From: VRUE01 sp963708115
GTDB taxonomy: Bacteria; Actinomycetota; Thermoleophilia; Solirubrobacterales; 70-9
Length of the DNA: 64,000 nt
NCBI GenBank assembly: GCA_963708115.1
Contig: CAVPRX010000001.1
Span: 1-64,000 of the forward strand
Direction: 5' to 3'
The notes beneath the pieces are model-generated. The model saw nothing but the letters and a program-made list of their open reading frames with translations. It made no database searches and was not told the DNA's origin. This document shows positions 36,907 to 44,693 of the stretch, piece by piece. The stretch's first letter is position 1; each line of letters opens with the position of its first letter. The translations under genes and the position numbers were made by a program.

Positions 36907-37829
36907 CCGCCTTCGCCTTCGCCTTCGCCTTTCGCGATCGGGCCGGTGATTTCGCCCGTGAGGACGGTTTCGCCGGTGTAGCGGGGCAGCGATTTGTTTT
37001 TCTTCGCCCGCGCAACCTCGGCCTGGTAGGCCGCGTCGTCGGCGCGGGAGACGTAGATCTGGTCGAAGGCACCGCTGGCGACGTAGGCGAGCAGTTCGGC
37101 TGGGATCGCAAAGCGGGCACCGAGGCGACCGGACTCGTCGACGCCGACGCTGCCGATCCGCAGCGTGAGTTTCGGCGAGCGGTAGAGCCAGACGATGTAG
37201 GACTGGCCCTCTTCGGTCGGCTGGAGGTTTTCGCCGGTCACCTGCAGGACGATTTCCTTCTTGAGCCTGCCAAAGATGGCGCGACCGCTGGCGTCGCTGC
37301 CGTCGGCCGGTTCAAGCACGGCCTGGGTGAGCTTGCCGCTTTCCGCCGCGGCAGTTTCGGCGCCGGCTCCGGATGCTTCGGAGGGACTGGAACCGGAGTC
37401 GGAGCTATCTCCAAGGATGGCGATCGCGGCCAGGACCACAGCGACGATCGCGAGTGCGCCACCGGTGAGCAGGACGAGGCGCCGCCGCTCGGCGGGCAGC
37501 GTCGGTCGCGACGGTCGGCTCGCCGGCTTCTTGGCCTGCGCCTTCGGCTCGACTGGCGGCAATGGTGGTGGCGCGGGGGACTCGGGGGCCTCTTTCGTCT
37601 CTACCGCCGGCGGCGTCGGCTCCGCAACAGGCTCCTCCGCCTTGGCCGGCGGCGGGGGCGGCAAGGGTGGAGGGGTCTCGCCTGCGGCCTGCATCTCCGC
37701 GAGGGCGTCTTTCACTTCGGCTCGCACCTGCTCGACGCTGAGCCCCTTCAGCGCCGCGATGTCCTCGTAGCCCTCCTCCCGCTGCGCAAGCAGGCGGAGC
37801 AGGGCTCTCTGGTCGTCGCTCAGTCCCAT
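36903..37829 (-). CDS. Membrane protein with N-terminal HTH-like and C-terminal extracellular domain
   Basis: A 308-residue protein of unknown function. Residues 1-48 (DDQRALLRLLAQREEGYEDIAALKGLSVEQVRAEV split over two helices) resemble a sigma-region-4 type helix-turn-helix. A Pro/Ala/Glu-rich linker follows to about residue 110. One membrane segment, LVLLTGGALAIVAVVLAAIA, lies near 118-138. The rest would be outside and is predicted beta-rich. The layout recalls membrane-bound anti-sigma or HTH sensors, but no family is recognised with certainty. The stop codon shares CTAG (36903-36906) with the convergent flavoenzyme gene. Confidence 0.75.
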   Translation of the reverse strand: MGLSDDQRALLRLLAQREEGYEDIAALKGLSVEQVRAEVKDALAEMQAAGETPPPLPPPPPAKAEEPVAEPTPPAVETKEAPESPAPPPLPPVEPKAQAKKPASRPSRPTLPAERRRLVLLTGGALAIVAVVLAAIAILGDSSDSGSSPSEASGAGAETAAAESGKLTQAVLEPADGSDASGRAIFGRLKKEIVLQVTGENLQPTEEGQSYIVWLYRSPKLTLRIGSVGVDESGRLGARFAIPAELLAYVASGAFDQIYVSRADDAAYQAEVARAKKNKSLPRYTGETVLTGEITGPIAKGEGEGEGG

Positions 37830-37872
37830 CCCGGCGGGAAGACTATGGGACGCGTCTTAAGCCCACATTTGC

Positions 37873-37920
37873 GTGTGGTCGAGGTTTCGAACGCCATGCG
37901 GATCAAACCTCGACCGCATG
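37873..37920. repeat. Palindromic repeat, copy 1
   Basis: A 48-nt element with arms GGTCGAGGTTT (37877-37887) and AAACCTCGACC (37905-37915) separated by 17 nt that include CGCCATG. It matches the element at 61223-61270 at 38 of 48 positions. It lies in the divergent gap between the membrane protein gene and the thioesterase. Confidence 0.7.
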
Positions 37921-37944
37921 CAGCAAGGGATAGGGTCCGCGCCG

Positions 37945-38352
37945 ATGGCGGATGACCCACGCGGCCTTCTCTCTCATTTCGATGCCCTGATCGGCACCGA
38001 GTGGCTCAGCGACGACCCCGAAGACGCCCGGGCGCGCGTTCCGATTCGCGACGATCTGCGCCAGCCGGTCGGGCTGATGCACGGCGGCGTGATGTCGACC
38101 CTGGTCGAGAGCGTCTGCTCGCGTGCCACCGCGCTCACCGTGATGGGCGATGGCATGGCGGCGATGGGGCAGTCGATCAGCGTCAGCTTCATCCGCCCGA
38201 TCACCAGCGGTCACGCCGAAGTCAAGGCGCAGGCCCGCCACCGCGGCCGCACCACCTGGGTCTGGGACGCCGAGGTCCTCAACGCCGACGGCAAGCTCTG
38301 CGCGCTGGCGCAGATGACCATCGCGGTAAGGCCTATCCCCCAAAGCGGTTAG
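37945..38352 (+). CDS. PaaI-family hotdog thioesterase
   Basis: A 135-residue single hotdog domain. The conserved block QPVGLMHGGVMSTLVESVCSRAT has the HGG and the downstream acid typical of PaaI thioesterases, followed by SISVSFIRPITSGHAEVKAQA. It probably hydrolyses acyl- or phenylacetyl-CoA-like thioesters. ATG 37945 has TAGGGT (37931-37936) 8 nt upstream, a possible leaderless promoter; ATG 37918 in the same frame is an alternative. The 3' end overlaps the convergent nadE gene by 20 nt. Confidence 0.85.
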   Translation: MADDPRGLLSHFDALIGTEWLSDDPEDARARVPIRDDLRQPVGLMHGGVMSTLVESVCSRATALTVMGDGMAAMGQSISVSFIRPITSGHAEVKAQARHRGRTTWVWDAEVLNADGKLCALAQMTIAVRPIPQSG

Positions 38353-40006
38353 TGATTGGGAGGCGTCGGTCCCGCCCGAACGCCCGGGGCGTTATCCGGA
38401 TGCCCGGCGCCGCCTGACGCCGCTTGTACTCGGAGTGGTCGACCATGCGCACGACCTCGTCGATCACGTCCGCCGGCATGCCCGCCGCGACCATCTCCTC
38501 GCGACCCTGGTCGCGCTCGACGTAGGCCTCCAGCACGCGGTCGAGCAGCTCGTAGGGCGGCAGCGAGTCACTGTCGAGCTGATCCGGGCGCAGCTCCGCC
38601 GAGGGCGCCCGCTCCAGCACCGAGGCCGGAACCAACTCCTCTCCCGCCTGCGCGTTGCGGTGGCGCACGAGGTCGTAGACGAGCGTCTTCGGCACGTCCT
38701 TGATCGCGGCGAACCCGCCCGCCATGTCGCCGTATAGGGTCGCGTAGCCGACCGACATCTCGCTCTTGTTGCCGGTGGTCAGCACGAGCCAGCCATGCTT
38801 GTTCGAGAGCGCCATCATCACGTTGCCGCGAATCCGCGCCTGGATGTTCTCGGCGGCCAGGTCGGGCTCGGACGGACGCGTCGGATCGCGGGGCAGAGGC
38901 TCGCCGTCATCCCCGCCACTCGCGCCGTCGCCGGCGAACACAGGAGCGAGAGAATCCTCGTAGGCGCTCATCGCCGCCTCGATCGGGACCTCGATCGCCG
39001 TCGCCCCCAGGTTGGCGGCGATAGTTCGCGCGTCCGCCTGGGTTTCATTGCTGGAATGGGGCGAGGGCATGACCACGCAGCTGATGTTCTCGGCTCCGAT
39101 CGCATCGGCGGCAAGCAGAGCCACGAGGGCGGAGTCGATGCCACCGGAGAGGGCGATGCCGACGTGACGAAAGCCGTTCTTGCCGACGTAGTCGCGCAGG
39201 CCGAGAACCAGGGCGCCGTAGACCTCGGCCGGGTCGTGGAGGGGCTCGGCGAGGCGCCCGGGAGCGCCGGCCGGGATCTCGCAGATCAGCAGCTCCTCCT
39301 CGAACTGGGCGGCACGGGCGATCACCGCGCCGCTCGGGTCGACGACGAAGCTCTGACCGTCGAAGACCAGCTCGTCCTGACCGCCGACGAGGTTGCAGAA
39401 GGCGAGGTGGGTGCCGTAGGCGCGGGCGCGGGCGGCGAACATCGCTTCCCGCTCGCGGCCCTTGCCACGGTGGTAGGGAGAGCCCGACGGGTTGGCGATC
39501 AGCACGGCGCCTTCCGCCGCCTCGTCCGCGGCCGGAGGGCCCTCCTCCCAGAGGTCCTCGCAGACGGTCAGGCCGACCGCGGTGCCGGCGACCTCGATCG
39601 TCATCGGCTCGGTCCCCGGAACGAAATAGCGCTGCTCGTCGAAGACGGCGTAGTTGGGCAGCCTGTTCTTGCGGTAGACGGCGCGGACCTCGCCACCGGC
39701 GAGGACCGCGAGCGAGTTGTGGGCGTGACGGTGATCGCCGCCGCCGGCGACCGGCTCGGCGAAGCCGACCAGGGCGGTCATCTCGCCGCTGCCCCGGGCG
39801 AGCTCCTCGATCGCGGCGCGGTTAGCCTCGACGAAGTGCCGCTTCAGGTAAAGGTCCTCCGCGGGGTAGCCCGGGAGGCAGAGCTCAGGGAAGATCGCCA
39901 GCTCGGCGCCCTCGCCGGCGGCCCGGCTCATCCAGGCGGCGATCTTGGCGGCGTTGCCGTCGAGGTCGCCGACCGTCGGGTCGATCTGGGCGAGAGCTAC
40001 GCGCAA
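38333..40006 (-). CDS. nadE: Glutamine-dependent NAD+ synthetase
   Basis: The final step of NAD synthesis, amidating deamido-NAD. The 557-residue protein has an N-terminal nitrilase-type glutaminase (LAQIDPTVGDLDGN, FPELCLPGYPAEDL, YRKNRLPNYAVFDE, VGLTVCEDLWEEG give the Glu-Lys-Cys triad). The C-terminal synthetase has the PP-loop ALSGGIDSALVALLA, plus TTGNKSEMSVGYATLYGD. The start is a TTG (LRVALAQI) with AGGTG 6 nt before it; the longer upstream frame lacks conservation. Confidence 0.93.
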   Translation of the reverse strand: MRVALAQIDPTVGDLDGNAAKIAAWMSRAAGEGAELAIFPELCLPGYPAEDLYLKRHFVEANRAAIEELARGSGEMTALVGFAEPVAGGGDHRHAHNSLAVLAGGEVRAVYRKNRLPNYAVFDEQRYFVPGTEPMTIEVAGTAVGLTVCEDLWEEGPPAADEAAEGAVLIANPSGSPYHRGKGREREAMFAARARAYGTHLAFCNLVGGQDELVFDGQSFVVDPSGAVIARAAQFEEELLICEIPAGAPGRLAEPLHDPAEVYGALVLGLRDYVGKNGFRHVGIALSGGIDSALVALLAADAIGAENISCVVMPSPHSSNETQADARTIAANLGATAIEVPIEAAMSAYEDSLAPVFAGDGASGGDDGEPLPRDPTRPSEPDLAAENIQARIRGNVMMALSNKHGWLVLTTGNKSEMSVGYATLYGDMAGGFAAIKDVPKTLVYDLVRHRNAQAGEELVPASVLERAPSAELRPDQLDSDSLPPYELLDRVLEAYVERDQGREEMVAAGMPADVIDEVVRMVDHSEYKRRQAAPGIRITPRAFGRDRRLPITNRFGG

Positions 40007-40087
40007 GTGTGCACCTGCAACTTCACACCTGAAGTATCGCCGCCAAGGCGAGCGGAACGCGCCTGGGCTGCCTGTAGATTGGCTCCG

Positions 40088-41455
40088 ATGCGAGCACACC
40101 TGTGGTTGATCGGGGCGTCGCTCGTGCTGGTGGCCGTTCTGGTCGCCGCGCCCGCCGCGGCCCAAGCCGGCGACCAGTGGACCTTCCGCCAACCGCTCGC
40201 GCGCCCGACCGACCACCCGGACCCCGCCCGTCACTCCTACTCGGTGCCTGAAGCACCCGACTCACCCGTCTGCGCCGGTCGCTTCTGCGTGCACTGGGTG
40301 GACGAGGGCGGCGACGCACCTGACCGCAGCGACGAAAACGGCGATGGCGTGCCGGACTTCGTCGAGCAGGTGCTGAAGGTCGGCGCCCATGTGCACGCGG
40401 TCGAGAACGGCACGCTGGGCTGGCGGGAGCCGCGTTCCGATGGCCGCCGCGGCGGCCGCAACGACAAGACCGACGTCTACCTGAAGGAGCTGGGACGGCA
40501 GCTCTTCGGCTATGCCGCGCCCGATCGCGGTCAGGCGTCCCAAGGCCACCACCTGCCTCGCCGCCTGCACGGCTACCTGGTCCTCGACAACGACTACGGG
40601 CCCTTCCAGTACCCCGGCACCAAGCCGCTGGCCGACCTCGAGGTGACCTTCGCCCACGAGTACTGCCACATCCTGCAGATGAGCTACGACGCCTACCAGG
40701 ACGCCTGGATGGCCGAGTCGACCGCGGTCTGGATGGAGGATCAGGTCTACAACGGGATCAACGACTACCTGCGCTACGTGCGCCGCTGGGTCAACCTCTT
40801 CGACACGCCGCTCACCGCCAACTCGATCAGCGAGTACGGGGCGACGGTCTGGAACGAGTGGCTGGCGCGTCGCTACGGGCGTACGATCCTCCGCAACGCC
40901 TGGTCACGGGCAGCGCACACCCAGCCGGGCGGCTTCTCAGTCGACAGCTATGACTCAGCGATCCGCGCCGCCGGCAGCTCGGACTTCGGTCACGACTTCG
41001 CCCGCTTCGCCCGCGACGTCCCCGAGTGGAACACCGGCAGTCGTTTCCGCGAAGGCAGGCGTTATCCGGACGTGCCGCGCCGTGCCAGCTTGCCGCCGGA
41101 CGGGCAGCCGCTCGAGCGCTCGCTCAACCACGCGACCTTCCAGCTGCTGCGAGTTCATCCGCGGGGGAACCGAGCGGTGGTCGTCAACGCCAGCGGACCC
41201 CGGGGGGTCGCAGCCGGGCTGGCACTGGTGGGGCGGCTCGGCAACGAGCGCCACGGGCACGTCGTATCCAGGCTGAGCTTCCGCCAGCACGGCGGCGCGA
41301 TGACGGTCCGGCTGCCGCGGCCCCAGCGTTTCGAGCGGATCACCGCGGTGTTGATCAACGCCGACACCAGCGCCGAAGGGTTCAGCGCCCGACGGCTCGA
41401 CTGGAACTACTTGACCGACACGGCGCCGTTCCGGGTCCGCGCCGTCTCGCCCTGA
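40088..41455 (+). CDS. Secreted HExxH metalloprotease-like protein
   Basis: 455 residues. A signal peptide (MRAHLWLIGASLVLVAVLVA...AAAQA) is followed by an EF-hand-like DENGDGVPD (about residue 82). The zinc motif is in TFAHEYCHILQM, with a Glu in WMAESTAVWMED about 20 residues later, the gluzincin-like arrangement of putative secreted metalloproteases. The C-terminal 120 residues look like a beta-sandwich. TAGATT (40075-40080) lies 7 nt before the ATG. The 3' end overlaps the convergent acyltransferase by 49 nt. The substrate is unknown. Confidence 0.8.
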   Translation: MRAHLWLIGASLVLVAVLVAAPAAAQAGDQWTFRQPLARPTDHPDPARHSYSVPEAPDSPVCAGRFCVHWVDEGGDAPDRSDENGDGVPDFVEQVLKVGAHVHAVENGTLGWREPRSDGRRGGRNDKTDVYLKELGRQLFGYAAPDRGQASQGHHLPRRLHGYLVLDNDYGPFQYPGTKPLADLEVTFAHEYCHILQMSYDAYQDAWMAESTAVWMEDQVYNGINDYLRYVRRWVNLFDTPLTANSISEYGATVWNEWLARRYGRTILRNAWSRAAHTQPGGFSVDSYDSAIRAAGSSDFGHDFARFARDVPEWNTGSRFREGRRYPDVPRRASLPPDGQPLERSLNHATFQLLRVHPRGNRAVVVNASGPRGVAAGLALVGRLGNERHGHVVSRLSFRQHGGAMTVRLPRPQRFERITAVLINADTSAEGFSARRLDWNYLTDTAPFRVRAVSP

Positions 41456-42840
41456 AGATCCCTGGGCCCGGGCGGAGCAGTGGCGACCGCTTCGGCGACC
41501 GCCCCTTCGAGGTCGAGGGCGAAGCTGTCGAGGTCGGCCATCGCGTCGTAGTCGCCGACCAGGCCAAAGTCGATCTTGCCGTCGTAAGACATGATCCCGA
41601 CGCAGAGCGCCTGGCGGCGGGCAAGCGGGACGAGGGGGAAGATCGAGCTCATCCGGCGGCCCATCAGGTAGAGCGGGAACTGCGGGCCGGGGACGTTGGT
41701 GACGACGAGGTTGAAGAAGCGCTGGGCGGGCTGCAGCCGCGCCGCCTGAGAAGCGATCGTCGGCGGGGCGAAATCGGTCAGCTTGGTAAGCAGCTCGGCG
41801 CCGACCGCCTGACCGGAGCCCTTGAGATCGCCCATCGTCTCGGTGATCAAGCGCAGGCGCTCGACCGGGTCCTGCGACCAGACCGGCAGCGGCGCCATCA
41901 TCGCCGAGATGCGGTTGCCGAGCGCGCCGTGCTCTTCGTCGGCACGGACGCTGACCGGCACCATCGCCCGCATCTCCAGCTCGTCGGTGTCGTGACCGCG
42001 GGCCCGCAGGTAGTTGCCGAGAGCGCCGGTGACCACCGATAGGACGACATCGTTGACCGTGCCTCCGTGGGCGTTCTTGACCCGCTTGAAGTCGCCGAGG
42101 TCGCCGCGGACGAAGGCGAGGCGTCGGTGCGGCCCTATCTCGACGTTGAAGGGCGTGCTCGGCGCGGCGGCCGCAACCTCCAGAAACTTGCCGGTATCGA
42201 CCAGCCCCCTCAGTACCTGGCGCGGCCCGCGCAGAGCGGCGCGTGCCCCGCGGACGATCTCGCGCGGACTGGTCACCCGCTCGTGCAGAGCGTCCACGAG
42301 CAGGTCGAGGTTGGTCGGCTCGGGCCGAGGCGCCCACTTAGGCGGCCTTACCGGCGGATGGTCGGGTTCCTCCTCGAGGTCGAAGAGGACCGTGGTGATG
42401 TCGACCCCGGAGACGCCGTCGACGAGCGCGTGGTGGCTCTTGCCGACCACGGCGAAGCGATCGCCGTCGAGCCCCTCGACCAGCCACAGCTCCCAGAGCG
42501 GCTTGGTGCGGTCGAGCTGCTGGGAGAAGATCCGCGCCGCGAGGTTGCGCAGCTGCTCTTCGGAGCCCGGCGCGGGCAGCGCGGTGCGGCGCACGTGGTA
42601 GTCGAGGTTGAGGAAGGGGTCGTCGACCCAGACCGGGCGGCCCTGCTCGAAGGGGACGAAGCGCAGCTTCTGGCGGAAGCGGGGGACGAGGTGCAGCCGC
42701 GACTCGATCTGATCGCGGAACTCTTCATGGGTAGGCGGGCTGCCCTCGAAGAGGATCGCCGAGGCGACGTGCATGTGCGCTCCGGCGCGCTCCATATGGA
42801 GGAAGGAAGCGTCGAGCCCGGTCAGTCGATCGCCATTCAC
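41407..42840 (-). CDS. Wax ester synthase/diacylglycerol acyltransferase (WS/DGAT)
   Basis: A 477-residue bifunctional-type acyltransferase that esterifies fatty alcohols or diacylglycerol with acyl-CoA at the membrane surface. The catalytic HHxxxDG is in KSHHALVDGVSG. Other conserved regions are LTGLDASFLHMERAGAHMHV, GTVNDVVLSVVTGAL (ND motif) and FNLVVTNVPGPQFPLYLMG. It fits storage-lipid (triacylglycerol or wax) synthesis, as in many actinobacteria. It starts with GTG. Confidence 0.92.
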   Translation of the reverse strand: MNGDRLTGLDASFLHMERAGAHMHVASAILFEGSPPTHEEFRDQIESRLHLVPRFRQKLRFVPFEQGRPVWVDDPFLNLDYHVRRTALPAPGSEEQLRNLAARIFSQQLDRTKPLWELWLVEGLDGDRFAVVGKSHHALVDGVSGVDITTVLFDLEEEPDHPPVRPPKWAPRPEPTNLDLLVDALHERVTSPREIVRGARAALRGPRQVLRGLVDTGKFLEVAAAAPSTPFNVEIGPHRRLAFVRGDLGDFKRVKNAHGGTVNDVVLSVVTGALGNYLRARGHDTDELEMRAMVPVSVRADEEHGALGNRISAMMAPLPVWSQDPVERLRLITETMGDLKGSGQAVGAELLTKLTDFAPPTIASQAARLQPAQRFFNLVVTNVPGPQFPLYLMGRRMSSIFPLVPLARRQALCVGIMSYDGKIDFGLVGDYDAMADLDSFALDLEGAVAEAVATAPPGPRDLQGETARTRNGAVSVK

Positions 42841-42870
42841 CGCTCCATCTTCGCAGACCCGGAAGGGAGT

Positions 42871-43956
42871 TCAATCGGACACTGCGAGGCGAAGCTGCGC
42901 CTTTTCCGGCTCCGGCTCGACTGCGGCCTCCTCGTTGGAGAAGCTGGCGACGCGAACCCCGAGCAGGCGGACGGGGCGGGGTGGGGCGTAGGCGCGCAGG
43001 AGGTCCAGCGCTACGGGGACGACCACTTCGGGATCGTTGGTCGGGGCCTCGACGGTATGCGAGCGGGTGGCGTTGGTCCAGTCGTCGAGGCGGACCTTGA
43101 TCCCGATCGTCCTGCCCTCGAGGTCGCGTGCGCGCAACCGCCTACAAAGCTCCTTTGCAAGCGAGGCGACGTGGCCCACCATCTCCTCCTGGTCGGCGAC
43201 GTCGACGTCGAAGGTGATCTCGGTCGATTGCGACTTGGTCTCGCGTTCGACGCAGATCGGCGTCGCGTCTTCGAAGCGCGCCCGGGCGGGAAGCCAGCGG
43301 CCCATGCGCGGCCCGAAGGCCCGCTCAAGCACGACCGGATCGTGTGCGCGCAGCTCGGCGAGGCTGCGGATGCCCATCTTCTCCAGCTTCAGCACGGTTT
43401 TCGGCCCAATCCCGGGGACGAGACCGGGGGGGTCGCCGGCAAAACGCTCCAGGGCTTCGTCCCGGGAGAGGACGACGAGGCCGGCGGGCTTGCCGAGCTC
43501 GCTGGTGATCTTGGCCAGCAGGCGGTTCTCGGAGATGCCGACCGAGCAGGTCAGGCCCAGCTCCTCGCGGATCTCGGTGGCGATCCGCCGCATCGTCGCC
43601 TTCGGGGCGAAGAGCGCGGTCAGGTCGAGATAGGCCTCGTCGAGCCCGACGACCTCGACCGTCTCCGCATTGGCCCGCAGGATCGCCATCACCTGCCCCG
43701 AGGCCTCGCGATAAGCGGTGAAATCCGGCGACAGGTAGACGGCATCGGGCAAGCGCCGCCGAGCGATCGCAGCCGGCATCGCCGAGTGGATCCCAGCCAG
43801 CTTGCGCGCCTCATAGCTGGCCGTGGTCACGACCGCCCTCGGCCCGGACCCGCAGACCACGACCGGCTTCCCCTTCAGCTCCGGTCGCCGCCGCAGCTCG
43901 ACCGAGGCATAGAAAGCATCCATGTCGAGGTGCGCGATCGTCCGCTTATCGGCCAC
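42871..43956 (-). CDS. dinB: DNA polymerase IV (DinB, Y family)
   Basis: A translesion polymerase of 361 residues. Catalytic motifs are IAHLDMDAFYASVELRRRP, VVTTASYEARKLAGIHSAMP, EVVGLDEAYLDLT (catalytic acidic pair) and CSVGISENRLLAKITSELGKP. The thumb HhH PGLVPGIGPKTVLKLEKMG and the little-finger domain follow. The C-terminus ends without a clear beta-clamp peptide, although QLRLAVSD might serve. The GTG has TACGAT (plus-strand 43963-43968) 6 nt upstream, so it may be leaderless. The gene is divergent from the DarTG module. Confidence 0.93.
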   Translation of the reverse strand: MADKRTIAHLDMDAFYASVELRRRPELKGKPVVVCGSGPRAVVTTASYEARKLAGIHSAMPAAIARRRLPDAVYLSPDFTAYREASGQVMAILRANAETVEVVGLDEAYLDLTALFAPKATMRRIATEIREELGLTCSVGISENRLLAKITSELGKPAGLVVLSRDEALERFAGDPPGLVPGIGPKTVLKLEKMGIRSLAELRAHDPVVLERAFGPRMGRWLPARARFEDATPICVERETKSQSTEITFDVDVADQEEMVGHVASLAKELCRRLRARDLEGRTIGIKVRLDDWTNATRSHTVEAPTNDPEVVVPVALDLLRAYAPPRPVRLLGVRVASFSNEEAAVEPEPEKAQLRLAVSD

Positions 43957-44022
43957 CCACCGATCGTAGGGCGAAGGTGGGACGACAGGATCCCCTCTGG
44001 ATATCTTTAGAGCATCGCTTCT

Positions 44023-44688
44023 GTGCCGAAACGCCCACCCGGCAATCCCAAACCATGGCCAAAAGGCGCACTGGCTGCCTACCACATCACCCATGTGGCC
44101 AACCTCGAGTTGATCGTCGGATGCAACGAGCTTCGCTGCGATGCCGCCTGCGCCCAGATGACGCCCCCACCGGCAAGCATCGCTTACTCCCACATCAAGG
44201 AACGCCGTGCGGCAACTCGCGTGTCCCTCGGCCCGGAAGGCACTCTCGCCGACTACGTTCCGTTCTACTTTGCGCCGCGCTCGCCGATGCTCTACGTCAA
44301 CTATCTCGGCGGCGTAGAGGCCAACAGCGGGGGCCAGGAGGAGATCGTCCACCTCGTATTCGACGTTCGCGAGCTTGCCGACCCGGGTAGCTTCGCAATT
44401 ACCGACGGACATCCCGTCATGTCGCTGACGGAGCAGTTCGACAGCCTTGATGGCTTGAAGGCAATCGACTGGTCGATCATGGATGAAGAATTCTGGAATG
44501 ACACCGACGAAGATGGCGATCGCAAGCGACGCCGCCAGGCAGAGTTCCTCGTGCACAAGAGCGTTCCAGCGAATGCTATTCGGCTGGTAGGAGCCATTAA
44601 CGCCGACATCGAGTCGAAGGCAGAGGAGGCGCTCAGCGGCCTACCGAGCCCACCCGCCACCCGCATCCGTCGGGATTGGTACTACTAG
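44023..44688 (+). CDS. darT: DarT-like DNA ADP-ribosyltransferase toxin
   Basis: A 221-residue protein of the DUF4433/DarT family, which uses NAD+ to ADP-ribosylate thymidines in single-stranded DNA and blocks replication. YHITHVANLELIV (about 20-32) is the usual opening. SHIKERRAATRV contains the conserved Arg region, and Glu174 in RRQAEFLVHKSVP is at the catalytic position. The start is GTG 44023 (MPKRPPGNPKPWPKG). Codon third positions are less G/C-rich than in the neighbours, suggesting horizontal acquisition. The paired DarG gene begins 5 nt after the stop. Confidence 0.9.
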   Translation: MPKRPPGNPKPWPKGALAAYHITHVANLELIVGCNELRCDAACAQMTPPPASIAYSHIKERRAATRVSLGPEGTLADYVPFYFAPRSPMLYVNYLGGVEANSGGQEEIVHLVFDVRELADPGSFAITDGHPVMSLTEQFDSLDGLKAIDWSIMDEEFWNDTDEDGDRKRRRQAEFLVHKSVPANAIRLVGAINADIESKAEEALSGLPSPPATRIRRDWYY

Positions 44689-44693
44689 GTGCG

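Noticed and set aside
40020..40035. Operator ACTTCA-CACC-TGAAGT upstream of nadE
   Set aside because: A short 6-bp dyad between nadE and the metalloprotease; too short and isolated to support a regulator without further copies.
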